Shown: positions 1 through 11,029 of the stretch, one piece after another
How positions within the stretch are numbered: position 1 is the first letter of the stretch
Layout: each line of letters begins with the position of its first letter
Assembly (NCBI GenBank): GCA_000499405.2
Contig: HG738140.1
Location: 12,179,560-12,243,559, forward strand
Origin: Onchocerca volvulus
Lineage: Eukaryota > Nematoda > Chromadorea > Rhabditida > Onchocercidae
Length of the DNA stretch: 64,000 bases
Direction: 5' to 3'
Program-made: the position numbers and the translations under genes
Notes under the pieces: model-generated
Database searches by the model: none
The model's input: only the letters and a program-made list of their open reading frames with translations
Told to the model about the DNA's origin: nothing

Positions 1-532
1 CACAGCCATTAGAAACTTTGTTTGCCGATATACCGCAGAATCAAAGCATTCCTTATCTAAAATCAGAAAATACAATTCGTATTTCCAAATGAAGTTGTTC
101 GACACAGAAATCGTAACAATTCAATTCATGCCAACTTTCAAAGTGAAAGGACAAATTTATCGTAAACCAGCTCCCTGCTTCCATGCTAGATGGTCAATAT
201 AAATTCCTACAAATGTATTTCATCGGTGATAGCAATGATGAATTGAATGCATGCTGCAAGATTTATGCCGACATAAAAAGGTTCATCATTTCCAAACTGC
301 AACAGCTCCTTCACGAAAAAAACAATTTAATGCATTTATTCAAAACAACAATTGAGATGATGAATCTATACATACAAGATTCTTATTCATGCTGACAAAC
401 TGTCTCCAGTAGAACACGTGAGAAGATTCAATGGTCCAACAAAAGATGAAGGGGCAATTATTATAGTCCGAGATCAATTCTAACCTAAAAATAGCTGATC
501 GACCATGCGGAGCGTGACCCAGTATAACTAGT
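1..532 (+). mobile_element. Decayed Helitron fragment (Rep/helicase N-terminal remnant plus 3' terminus)
   Basis: The best-preserved stretch (about 183-395) encodes a peptide with the order FLQMYFIGD, then LQQLLHEKNNL, then LFKT. This is the pattern of the Helitron helicase-like N-terminal domain. The next conserved block, KLSPVEHVRRFNGPT with IIIV downstream, follows at about 391-480 in another frame, and an upstream block (FKVKGQIYRK, about 137-170) is in yet another frame, so at least two frameshifts and several stops break it. The helicase portion is missing. The element ends in a short hairpin (CATGC-GGA-GCGTG, 504-516) followed 11 nt later by CTAG (528-531) and T (532), the expected Helitron 3' end. 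The left end lies outside the window. It is certainly non-functional. Family recognition is from remembered domain patterns, not a search. Confidence 0.8.
504..532 (+). repeat. Helitron 3' terminal hairpin and CTAG|T junction
   Basis: Five-base stem CATGC/GCGTG (one G-T wobble) with a GGA loop, then 11 nt, then CTAG followed by T. A near-identical arrangement occurs at 710-738, ten kilobases downstream (10710-10738). Confidence 0.6.
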
Positions 533-1093
533 AGTCGTATAAAAATGTAACTTTCAAAACCTTTTTCTTCGATTTGACAAATAAATCAGGTATATAGTGC
601 TATTTAAGTTGTTGCTTCTTAAATAAAAATATATCTGGAGAAAGAGTGGAAATACGAATTTCATTTTTTTCGTAGGTGTTAATTCTTTCAGTATGTTACA
701 TCACTACTAAATTTCTCAAGATAAAACTAATTTCATAAAAGTAATTTCTCACAGATAAAACTTTCAAATTTCACTGAAATTCAAAAGAAATAAAATCTTC
801 CAACTCATAAATTTAACATACTTTGAAACGTGCAATACGTTTTTTGTAAGTCCGAAAGAATGAATGTAAAATTTCATTAAGCAATTTTTGATCATATGAT
901 ACAGATATACCATCATGTGTTAATGAAACGGATAATGCCGCAACACTGTGTGCTTCTGCCATTGCTTCTTTTTCTTCAACAAACGACATTACAAATTATG
1001 AGTGATTTCGTAATATATTAATTTCTTATCTTCTTATTAAATCCCCTTCTTGAAAAATTTATCGTTATCAGGGTTTGAAGTACTTTGAAATAA

Positions 1094-1148
1094 TGACATT
1101 CTTTGTAGTGATGACATTCTTTGTAGTGATTTGACATTCTTTGTAGTG
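1094..1148. repeat. Three-copy tandem repeat
   Basis: Three identical 17-base copies of TGACATTCTTTGTAGTG start at 1094, 1112 and 1132, separated by 1 and 3 bases. No coding potential is apparent. Confidence 0.85.
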
Positions 1149-2019
1149 TTTATCTGCCATTCTTTGCACAAAATCCCCATAAAAATTAGTGTAATAATTA
1201 CTAAAGTAAATTCAAAAAAAAAACAAATCAAACTTAAACAAAAATTAATAAATCAATTAAAAAAACAAATCTTTTTTTGGTTGATTCATATATTTATCAG
1301 AATCAAAACAAAAATTCAAAATCAATTCCGTGATACTACAAGTAGATATTGTAAATACTTATCAGGACTAAAAGTTCTATTTTATAAATTTGAATATAGA
1401 AAGAACATGTATACTAAAAACCAAAAAAATTAAAAAAATTCCAAACTATCTAAATTAAAAATATGGTAATAAATAAGAATAATGAATGATAAGATACCCG
1501 ATATTAAAGAAAATTATGGCACATAAACCGAAATCTTGTTATGAACCACTAGTAGCTATCACTTAATAGAATGGAAAAGAGTTCTTGATGAGTAATTTTT
1601 GAAAGGGGACAAAGTGCAAAGTCCATAAAACACAAGACATACGAAGTGTACTTCTCATAACAACATCCAATGATCCACTACGTCATTAACCAGATCGCTG
1701 TGACGGAAAAAAAAAAAAGTGGATCGAAACATTCGCTTCTGCTCAGTCATCTTTTTTTCACGAGTATCAGTATATGTTCATAAATATTTTATGGATTTTG
1801 ATCAATTTTAATAAATAAAGCATTTTTTTTATTCGGTTGAAAAGCCATCAATGGTAAATATGAAAACTTAGCCGAAAAAGTAAAATGAAAATAAACTCAA
1901 ACGTACAATAAGAAATGTAATCTATTCAAGATGGATTTCCTGCCATTCATAGTTTTCCATCGATTTTTTCCTGTTGCCATTTTTCCCTCTGTTAAGGCTA
2001 AAATCTTATTGGTCACTCT

Positions 2020-2066
2020 GGATACAAACAAATAAGAAATCTTGGATACAAACAAATAAGAAATCT
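2020..2066. repeat. Direct 24-bp duplication
   Basis: Two adjacent copies of a 23-base segment (2020-2042 and 2044-2066) containing the core GGATACAAACAAATAAG, offset by 24 bases. This is probably recent slippage or replication duplication. Confidence 0.85.
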
Positions 2067-3711
2067 AATGCTCTGAAATATGTGCCATAAGATGATATAT
2101 GATATCAGCTTAAAATTTCCAACTACATCGTTATTTACTAAATAATATTTGTCCTGCATCAGCGAAATTTCTTTTCAATACTGAGAATATTCAAGACCAT
2201 ACATCTATTAACATGATGATTTCGACTGATGTTAACGGAACATTGTAAATATAAGCTGATTATTTTAAACTTATTATCATTTTAAACTCACCTGTTCCAA
2301 ATTTGTTTTTTCTAGTCATAAAATCCACTAATCTTTTTTTAAAACCATTTTGGAATTATCAATCGTTTGGCAGGATGGGGATAGTCCAGATCAACTTGAA
2401 CATAGACAGCAACAGATGCCACTATATGTTCTTGGTCTGATGTTTATACGAACCTATTTTTGTTTGCTCAATATCTGTTTATTTAAAAATAAAATATTTG
2501 CTAAATAGTTTTCCGTACTGCAGTGTCATCAAGAATGACGAATACATAATAAAACATCTTTAAATAAAAGGTATTTTCGAAAGAAATACTATTCTTTATG
2601 CCCAAAAAGTTATACTGGCCATTTCTATCAGAAACAAAAAACAAAAGATTTAAAAAAATAACCAAATAATCCAAATAATTTGATATGACACCAGCAGATC
2701 ATGTCTGTAACAATGCAGCAGAATCAACACTTTAACAAATTCAGCTCACATCCTCATTCGATTTAAGCAGCAATTATCTGTAAATAAGGAAATTTCTTTA
2801 TTAAACTGCAAATATTTATTTTAAACTGGTGTGTAGTTAAAAATTATCATAATAGATTTAACTTGATTTAAACAGTATAAGTTAAAGATTCAACATCTTC
2901 ATAGTGAATATAGAAATATTAGAATCAACCGAAATAAATAAAAAATGATACGCATATTTCTTTCGTTTGATAAAATTTTCACCGATTCTTTAACGGAAGT
3001 TTTGAATCCCAATTTAATACTGCTTTACCATTTAATATCCGGTCCACACCTTCCATTTTAACCATCTTTGTCGAAAATATTTTAACTATCTCCGCCGAAA
3101 ATAATTCTGAACCTCGCGAAAAGAAATCTCTCTCCTGACTGCTGAAAAAAAAAGGTAGGACTGATTTCAAATTAATGTCTTACATTATAATGCATAAGTA
3201 GATAACACCAATTCTCTTCTAATGATCTCGGAATTTAACTTCTCTTACCTGCACTTATATCATTTTCAAAGACAAAAATTTGAGGATATATCTTCCTTCA
3301 TTTATAAACTAGTGGAGAAATTGAAGTGTAAGTTTACGGTATTGAATTGTATCTAAGAAAGTAGTAGGTAGCAAACCATTTAAAGTAAAATATTAGAATT
3401 ATGATCAAAGACAATGTAACACCAGCATCGATTTCACGTAGTCATGCTTAACGTTCATATATTTTCACTCTATATTTTCAAGTAATTTTTGTACTGTTTC
3501 AATTTATGGACTCCAACAATAGAGAGTAAGGTCTAACATCGAAACGTTTTTGGATATAAAAAGAAAAGCTATCATATATCAGAATCTTGCACTGGAAAAA
3601 ATTTAGTCAGAATGCTGTACTTGCCAGCATACAATCGTGTTTCAAGAAGGAGGTATTGAAATAATTTTAAAAAATAAGAATAAAAATGTAGTACAGCAAA
3701 GATGCAATGAA

Positions 3712-3818
3712 ATGTATTATTATTATTATTATTATTGTGGCTATTATTATCATTATCATTATTATTACTGTTATTATTATTGTCATTATTATTATTAATA
3801 ATAATATTATTAAATTAA
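3712..3818. repeat. ATT/ATC trinucleotide microsatellite
   Basis: About 100 bases of interrupted TTA/ATT and ATC triplets. The Ile-rich open frames on both strands here are artefacts of the repeat. Confidence 0.9.
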
Positions 3819-4444
3819 TAAGTACAATAAAGACAGTAAGAAAAATCTTCAAAATTTTTCGAAAATTTCCAAATTCTCAGAAAACTTACTTCAATTCTTA
3901 GTTCAATGCTTGAAATGAAAATCTTTGACAAACGAAAAGTTATTACTTACACACGTACAGGAAGAATTTAGAAATCACAATCAAAATCTTCAGTAAAAAC
4001 TATAAACACTTAAAAACATCGTAGAATTATTTAATACTGAAAAATGAATAGCACACTCTTTTTACACATTCCTAGGCAAAGATCAAAAAATGAAAAATCC
4101 GTAGCAAGAATGTTTCAGATCGGCTCAAAGTATTTTTGAAAACCGATAAATGGTTTAAATTATGAAAATTATTATTCATTGCGGAGTTTCATGATTTTTT
4201 CATAGAAGTCTCGAATTCAAGTCACTAAAAACAAATGAATATATGAACAAAAGGAATATTTTGATAAAATTAATTGAAAATTATCGCTTGTTCGTTTTTT
4301 CCCTTCTTTCTTTCATAAAAATATAATTTGTGTAATTAATTTTCATATTTTTCTTCAATCATATTCTAAAAATTTCTTTTTCACTTACTGAAATTAAAAA
4401 GAAAAAACCATCTAAATTTCATTCACTGTTCTTGCTAATTTAAT

Positions 4445-4532
4445 CACTGATAAAACTTCATTTTGCCACATATCTTTATCGACATACAGGACATTGCTCA
4501 AATCGACTATCACATCCTTTGCAACGAATAAA
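4445..4532 (-). pseudogene. Second, inverted and broken RING-finger copy (left arm)
   Basis: On the minus strand the segment reads CKGCDSRFEQCPVCR and then a stop. Compared with the right arm, one base has been lost after CPVCR, which destroys the frame, and the PCxH part is unrecognisable. It is the paralogous copy within the inverted repeat. Confidence 0.6.
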
Positions 4533-4689
4533 TACCCATGTGAGTTGTCTTAATAAACGGCCACAAATACTTTACATGCCATGTTCACATTTTATTTGTT
4601 GCGAAGGATGTCGTAGTCAATTTAAGCAATGTCCTATATGTCGACAAAAGATATGTGGCAAAATAACAGTTTATCACAGATTAAATTAG
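4531..4689 (+). pseudogene. RING-finger C-terminal fragment (right arm of inverted repeat)
   Basis: The frame ending at TAG 4687-4689 encodes a RING pattern of the IAP/C-terminal type: Cys at 546-548, eleven residues, then MPCSHFICCEGC, then QCPICRQKI and a short tail. Only one Cys of the first CxxC pair is present; the expected first ligand position reads His. The frame runs upstream into the antisense of the left arm, with no convincing acceptor or N-terminal domain. A terminal exon of an undetected gene is possible, but a duplicated, truncated gene fragment fits better. The likely parent is a RING E3 ubiquitin ligase elsewhere in the genome. Confidence 0.55.
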
Positions 4690-5035
4690 CAAGAATAGCA
4701 AATGAAATGTAAATAATTTTCCCTTTTTTTATTTTTTCCTTTTTTTTTTTATTTTCATAAACGAAGAAATTTTTTAATATAATTGAAGAAAAGCATGAAA
4801 ATAAATCACATAAATCATATTTTTATGAAGGGAAGAAAAAAAAAAAAAACGAACAAGCAATAATTTCCAATTAATTTTGTCGAAATATTTCTTTTGCAAG
4901 TTATTTTTGAAACAGATAATTCCAATTCATCCTTGAAGTAAGGAAGAAGATGAAAAAAAGAAACAAACAAGGTTTTCTTATCAAACTTATTCACTATTTC
5001 AAAAAACCAAATTCATTATTCATTATCAATCTAAA

Positions 5036-7291
5036 TCATGAGCGGTTTTTTTCAGCATTATTAACTCCATGCATTCGTTTCAAATAGTCAACCAGAGTTT
5101 CCGAAGGTGGTCGGAATGAGCAATATTTATTGCGGACTTTGACAAGCTTCTCATCACCACTTCCAATAACTACACCTTAAAATTGCACTTAAAACCAGTC
5201 GGAATTTAAATTTTGGAACTGAGAGACAATCAAATAATGATATTAAAAAACTTTGAAAAGAGAAAAGAGACATGTAAATTAAGCAAGTTCTTCAGAATAT
5301 TCTAAGTTAGAATATATTACTTTTCGAGATTAGAGAAAGATATTGCGACAGTGCATGTATAACAAGACGTTGCAGTCGTGGTAAGATAGATGATGACCAT
5401 TCTGATATTGGTAATACATTTTCGTGAAAAAATTTTCTCATTTCTTTTTCATTTACAGCCATAAATTCCTGCAAGGTTTATATGAGATTATAATCAAGGA
5501 TATAAAACCAGTAATATATCTGGTAATATAAACAAGAAATATAATTCGAATACATTTCATTAAGTTTGAAGCACATGCTTCAAATTACACAAATGAAAAC
5601 ATACGTACCAGCGGCAATGTTTTGTGCTTTAACATCATCCTGAATCGTCGATTCAAACGCGAAAACGAAACCTCCGCTGAATGATGTGGATGGCCTGAAT
5701 TTTTACACTGATAAAGGAATTTCTATGGCCAACAGTTTCTCGGTATTTCTTTCTTATAACTTCTGGATTTGCAATAATGCTACTCAAGCAATCAAGACAA
5801 TGCAGAACATAGCAAAGGTATTCTTATGACCGTCTTTCCAATGATTTACATTTTGGAAACAAAATTCAAGCATCGAAACGAACCGTTACAGGCTTGACAG
5901 TCAAAAATATCAACTCCTTCGGTAGAAGAGTCATCACAGTGGGAGCAGTACTGATGCACTTCCTCTGTTTTAATACTTTCCAAGAATTCTCGTTGTTCCT
6001 CTTCATTCTTTTCAACAAAAGTGTTCCAAACCTGCATAGTTCTTCTCGTTGTGTCAATTCATGGAATATTTGCTAAAGATTAAACAAATCAAATCGTTCA
6101 AGAACTCGAAATTTCACCTGCATATTCTCTTCTTCGAGGAATAGTTTTGAGAGAGCTGTTACCGTTGACTGTAAGATATCAGAATAATCTTCGCATATAT
6201 CTTCCGCATCTACTGTCGAATATAAAAGTCGTGCTGTAAGAGAAAACATAATTTAAAAATGAAACTGGTAGATATAATTTTCAAATATAAGGAGAGGGAA
6301 TGTAATGATTGGTAATTCTTGTTATTCAATTTTAATTCTTCAAGAAAGTTGTGCAGATATGCTTTGGAACAGTCTACAGGAAGTTATTTGTTTATTTAAT
6401 TCTAATGTGTCCGATATTCTTGCAAATCAGTTATTCTTCGTTATGCTACAAACAGCGCAATTAACAACTAAGATTTGTTCACAATATAAAGATATGAAAA
6501 TTAATTTTACTCATTAATGATTAAATAAAGCGATTAGAGCAAACAAACATTTTCATGGTACTCATTAGCAAAAAAAGGCCCAAAGTATAACTAAACAAAA
6601 ACAAACCATTCTCATATCTTCGCTGTTTTCGTATGCCCATTCGTCCTTTATTTATCATCTTTAAATCACCTTTCATATCATTCAACCATTGTGCCTTCGT
6701 AACATTGCGTCCGTCCTGAAAAAAAAAAAAGAAAACTTTTATCATCATTTTCCGTATTCGAATCTTTCTACAAAGAAACGGCAGAATTCAATTCTGTTTG
6801 AATTAAGGATTCTAAAAATTAACCAACAGAATATTTTAACAATTTTAAACACAACCGAACACAGAAACTTATTTTTTGTCTTCTTCGCTGTGGCATGGAG
6901 CTCGTCGCGGCAGTTACACTGATATCATTTTCGGAGTGAGTTTCTTCCTCACTTTCATCATCAAGTAAATAACTGAAACATTAATTTCTCCAATAAGTAC
7001 TATTACAATTTACCTATTTATTTTTCTTCTTTTCCTTCGAACTGTAATAAAAATATAGGAAAATCCCGCATTCTCTTATACTTTTATAGCAGAAGATACT
7101 ATTACAAATGGCCTTTCCTGATCTAATCAAAACTTATCTTCTTGTAATCACTAAATATTATAATAAAAAAAAAAGGAAAGAATATGAGTGGTTCTTTATG
7201 AATGTTTGGTAAAGAAAAAGAAATGAGCTTACTCATCCAACGTAATACAGCTAGTCATCAGCAAATGTGAATTTCGTCGGAGAACTCCCAT
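5036..7291 (-). CDS. R3HDM4: R3H domain-containing protein 4-like protein
   Basis: Nine exons join in phase: 7291-7233, 6972-6861, 6715-6607, 6233-6118, 6031-5850, 5782-5709, 5694-5609, 5468-5321, 5175-5036, giving 341 aa. The order matches vertebrate R3HDM4 (about 270 aa): a basic segment ending RRRQKISF, the VWNTFVEKNEEEQREF helix (R3H-associated region), the RLNRRFRMMLK helix, then LVIHALSQYLSLIS and a C-terminal VRNKYC/LVDYLKR tail corresponding to the R3H-like nucleic-acid-binding part. The N-terminus is acidic (DDESEEE). A worm-specific insert of about 60 residues holds CSHC, CQAC and a further Cys, resembling a zinc-binding knuckle. The biochemical role of the family is poorly known; R3H domains bind single-stranded nucleic acid. 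The exon 5782-5709 acceptor (TTGAG) and the exon 6972-6861 donor (GTTCGG) are weak, so those edges are less certain. Confidence 0.75.
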
Positions 7292-7647
7292 GTTGTGATA
7301 AAAATAGCTTTACGTGAAGTTACAGCTAAAAACTGGTGCTTGTGATTAGGGTTAATGTCCAAAAATAAATAGAAAAAACAACAAAAGCAAGTACGTGTAT
7401 GAATTCACATAAAAAATAATAAAAGCAAATACATATGTAAATTATCCAAACATGCGAATTATAAAAGCAAAATCAACTTTAATTGATTTTTGTTTTGAAT
7501 AACCAAAAGAAACATAAACTCTACGTGTTAAAAATTTATCGATGCAAAATGCATACACTTTGCATGGGGAAAGAATACGATTATATAAAAGCATATTAAC
7601 TATGAATTTTAAGTTAAAGAGCAATTCTAAGATTATAATGAGACTAC

Positions 7648-7754
7648 CATAATATTGATAATATTCATGTGGGAATACACGCTGAATCATAACTTTGCGT
7701 GATGCATCATAGCGTACCATTTCAGGTTGACAAATATCAAGAAACCGCATCTCT
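7648..7754 (-). CDS. Orphan first-exon candidate of unknown gene
   Basis: After a good acceptor (TTTTTAG, ending 7755) there are four bases, then ATG at 7750-7748 and a 34-codon open frame with balanced composition (begins MRFLDICQPEMV; contains RYDASRKVMIQRVF and HEYYQYY), ending at a GTAGTC donor. It looks coding and lies just upstream of the R3HDM4-like start on the same strand. I could not find a phase-compatible second exon in the roughly 350 bases before that gene. It may be the relic or first exon of an unrecognised gene, or an exon left by a duplication. No family is recognised. Confidence 0.35.
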
Positions 7755-10548
7755 CTAAAAAGAAACCACCCTCCCTCATGAAACTTAAAAAAGTGACGTG
7801 AAAAATCCCAGACAAAAAAAAACAACTGTCACTATCGTATTCAGAATGTTCGCATCATGATAAACAAGTTTTTTTACAACTCAATAACGGTGATGATAAC
7901 AACTCTTCAATCGATTATTTAGCAACTCAACATGTCAGACTTCATCTGAAGTTTACAAAAGTAGAAACAAAACGTGAGACTAATTTACTTTACGTGAAAC
8001 TACGTTTCCAAAATGACGTATGCAATTTGCCATCATGTATTATACACATACTTGACAGATTATTAATAAAATGCAATATGTAATCGAAAATGAAATCATT
8101 TCAATTCTGTGAATATTAAATGATTCGACGTTGAATCTACGGAAAAGTTTCCTATACTTTGATAAAATAAACTATGCAACAAGCATCAACTACATACAAT
8201 GCCTAATAAGAGGAATCTTTGAGAAACCAAATGATCTAAATTATGGTTAGTTTAACTTAAGTTTTAACTGGAATAAAACAATACTAATTATCCTAAGCAT
8301 TTTAATTTAATTTACTTTAATACTACATAATCCATAAATTACAGAAGCATAAAAACAAAAATATGCAAAATTTGACTGAATCTTTTTTGAAAACAAAAAT
8401 AAAATCTGCTATATTTTTTACACAAATGATCTCATCTCTTCCTTTCAATTTTCTGATAAAAGTAAACATGAATTATGCGAAGTTAAAAAAACGATGCATA
8501 TCAGAATAACTTAAAACATTGTACAGCTTATCTTTAGAAAAGATGATTTGGGTGAATCCTTTTTAAAATCAAAGATAAAAATTTGATGTTTGTACAGATG
8601 ACATTCTCACTAAGCTTCCTATTATTGATTGCTATCAAAACAATCAGCTCAACGAATCACCAATCGATCCAATTATCGCTTACTTATGTGGCAAATGATT
8701 CATATATTCAATATTTGCTCTAACAAATTGTTCGATTTGAATCAAATTAACATTTGATCTAATTCGATTCAAGTCAATCTAATCCAAACAGCAACAATCC
8801 GTCTCTATTTACATTGAAAATGAATTATTATTGATCTTAAATCTATTCTATTTATGATTTACGCATTTCTGGTCATTTCTGCTCTCATTAATATTATTTG
8901 TGATTAAAAGTCAATAATTGACAAATTTTTTTTCCTTCTCTTCTTTTTTCTCAACAATGTATCAGTATAATTGATGATGGGAAAGATTATTAATGTTAAT
9001 GTTGTTCATTGATAGTATGTATGTCATCCTTTCTTCCCATCACTGTCACATATCATTCCGATGATTGTTAAAATGAAAGATAAAAATAAGAAAAGCAAAA
9101 GAATTGATTAAAAATCATTTTTGGTTGACTATTGTTTTTCCTAAGCTATCATTTCATCTTCCTTCTTCCACTCCCCCTCCGTTCTGACCTGAATCCCTCA
9201 CCTAGATTCCATTCTTCGTCTCCTCATTTGTTTGCGAATTTCAGGTGTGATTGTTGACTCATTTCATTTACGAAACTATTTTTCTCTCTCTTTCATCTCA
9301 TCTTTTCTTTTTTTTTCCCCTCATCACTTATTGTATTTCCTATTTTTTTTGTATGGTACTATTGACCTTTCTTTTCTGCCATTAACATCGATAAATTTGA
9401 TATCCTTACTTAAAATCTATCAAAGATGATCAGGCCCATATATAAACCTAATCTTGTCGATGCTAAATTATTTTCATCTTCCCATTTAATTTCTCTTTCG
9501 ATTACTCGGCTTAAATTCTAGACTATAAAAAAATCTTAGTCTTTTGGAGACAAATGAAAGTTTTTTCGTAAGCATAATGACTATAATATAACAGGACATG
9601 TTGAATGTTGGAGATGATCTTGTATGAGTGTTCTAAAAGAGAACAAAAAACAATAACGGTTTTCAAATCATTTTCATTGGTACTTCCACCAGTATTATAG
9701 TAGTAATTATAATAATAATAATTAATAATAGTTAACTTAAATCATTATAATCAATAGATCAAAAAAAAAAAAAAAACTGCTTCCATAAAACTTTCAAAAT
9801 TAAAAGGACTAACATCAAATTAAATCTAAATCTAAGAAATGTATATCAAATAATTTTTCAAAAATTTGTGTTTGACATGTTTGCCTTGCTATTACACATC
9901 AAATATTATTATCATCTGATGAGTCATTAAGCTTCATATTCTTGAATGTTTACATCTGAACAAGGAACGAAATCTGGACAATCAATAATGATATCTTAGG
10001 CACACATTGATAAGGTTAATTATTTATTACCCAACGATCCTTATGTTTCTTATCTTTTTATATTTCATTTCCTTTTCGTCTACTTTTCTACATGAAATAA
10101 TCAGCAACAGTTAAAATTTCAAATTTGAATTCCTCCAAGAAACAATGACATTTGAATGCATTACTGCATAAGCCTAACATTCATTTTATAAACTTTTTGC
10201 GAATCAAAATTTTCGACAGAACGCTCGATTTTTCATCATGATTGATGGTATGAATATGTTAAGTGTTAAAATAGGGGAATTTTATATATCTATATATGCA
10301 TATATATATATGTGTATTTCTAAAATTTGTCTACGATATCTGTATGTAGCCTATTATACTATTATATGGACTCATCATTTTGTACATAAGTTTAATAGTG
10401 TTATTGAAATTTTAATAGAAAGTTTCGAATAATTTAGGCTTAGGCTAAGTAATTAGATTGCTCAGGATTTTCTCAGCATTGCCCTTATCATCAATGTTGC
10501 ATTCGAATAGGCGCGTGTTTTTATTTAGATATATCCACTTTTTTTTAT
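7755..10548. other. Intergenic, no gene supported
   Basis: AT-rich DNA. A pyrimidine-biased stretch lies near 9130-9400 and A/T homopolymers are frequent. No exon-like frame with a recognisable family was found on either strand. Confidence 0.55.
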
Positions 10549-10737
10549 CTGTCACAAGTGTGACAGGTAAAGAAAGTAAGTGAACGGACTAAATTTTTTG
10601 ACCACGCCTACACCATGTCTTCACGAGCGAATTGAATTCATTGACCACGCCTTCATGAGCGGAATGAATTTATTAACCACGCCTACTTTCTGCATTCACC
10701 GGGAGTCGAACATGCTCCGCGTGTCCAGTCCAGCTAG
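10549..10737 (+). mobile_element. Short non-autonomous Helitron-like terminus
   Basis: The segment ends with hairpin CATGC-TCC-GCGTG (711-723 of the 10.7-kb line, i.e. 10711-10723), ten bases, then CTAG (10734-10737) and T, the same architecture as the end at 504-532. Upstream are a perfect 8-bp inverted repeat (CTGTCACA..TGTGACAG, 10549-10566) and three copies of TTRACCACGCCT (10598, 10641, 10673) with spacings of 43 and 32 bases. The 5' border is not determined, so the start given is only the first structured base. Confidence 0.5.
10598..10684 (+). repeat. Three-copy ACCACGCCT tandem repeat
   Basis: Imperfect copies centred on TTGACCACGCCT, TTGACCACGCCT and TTAACCACGCCT, each preceded by GAATTCATT- or GAATTTATT-like bases in the last two. 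They are markedly more GC-rich than the surroundings. Confidence 0.75.
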
Positions 10738-11029
10738 TTTATATAATTCAGAATTGATGCAAATTATTTGAAAAAAAGAAAAAAAAAGGAAATCATTCGG
10801 AGATTGCTGTGAAGTTAGACAATTTATTTTCAACCTAATTCACAAGACTATTATACAATTTTTTTCAATTTTATTACTAAAATTTGCTTGTTTGTTTCAC
10901 TCAATTTTTTTGCTTGCTCACTTTTCTACATTTCATTACTTTTTGAGGAATGATTCAATTGAACTGATAAATGGAAGAGTTATTTGATCTCCTAATCGCC
11001 AGCACTTTTAATCATTTCATTTTTGCAGG

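Larger units (their letters stand above)
533..4239. other. Intergenic, no gene supported
   Basis: AT-rich DNA with homopolymer runs, the two small tandem repeats listed separately and an ATT microsatellite near 3715-3815. The open frames here are short, low-complexity and lack the splice or family signals that support the other genes. Confidence 0.6.
4240..4900. repeat. Large imperfect inverted repeat, arms about 300 bp
   Basis: The left arm (about 4240-4532) is a diverged reverse complement of the right arm (about 4589-4900), with about 55 bases between. The outer ends pair well: CTTGTTCG at about 4288 matches CGAACAAG at about 4850, and the flanking AATTAATT segments match. The middle of each arm carries the same RING-finger segment in opposite orientation. 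Poly-T and poly-A tracts have expanded differently in the two arms. Transcripts across it could fold into a long hairpin. Confidence 0.8.

Noticed and set aside
3667..3901. Ile-rich open frames on both strands
   Set aside because: They are translations of an ATT/ATC microsatellite.
5850..6072. Alternative frame beginning QIFHELTQREELC after the acceptor at 6073
   Set aside because: It is open but ends in a stop without matching R3HDM4; the frame starting at 6031 restores the conserved VWNTF helix and all later phases.
7442..7825. 127-codon minus-strand open frame as a whole
   Set aside because: Only the central part (7648-7750) looks coding; the flanks are poly-T and hydrophobic low-complexity sequence crossing likely splice sites.
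10700..10737. tRNA-like GGGAGTCGAAC in the Helitron end
   Set aside because: Only a T-loop-like string; no cloverleaf. The terminal hairpin explains it better.
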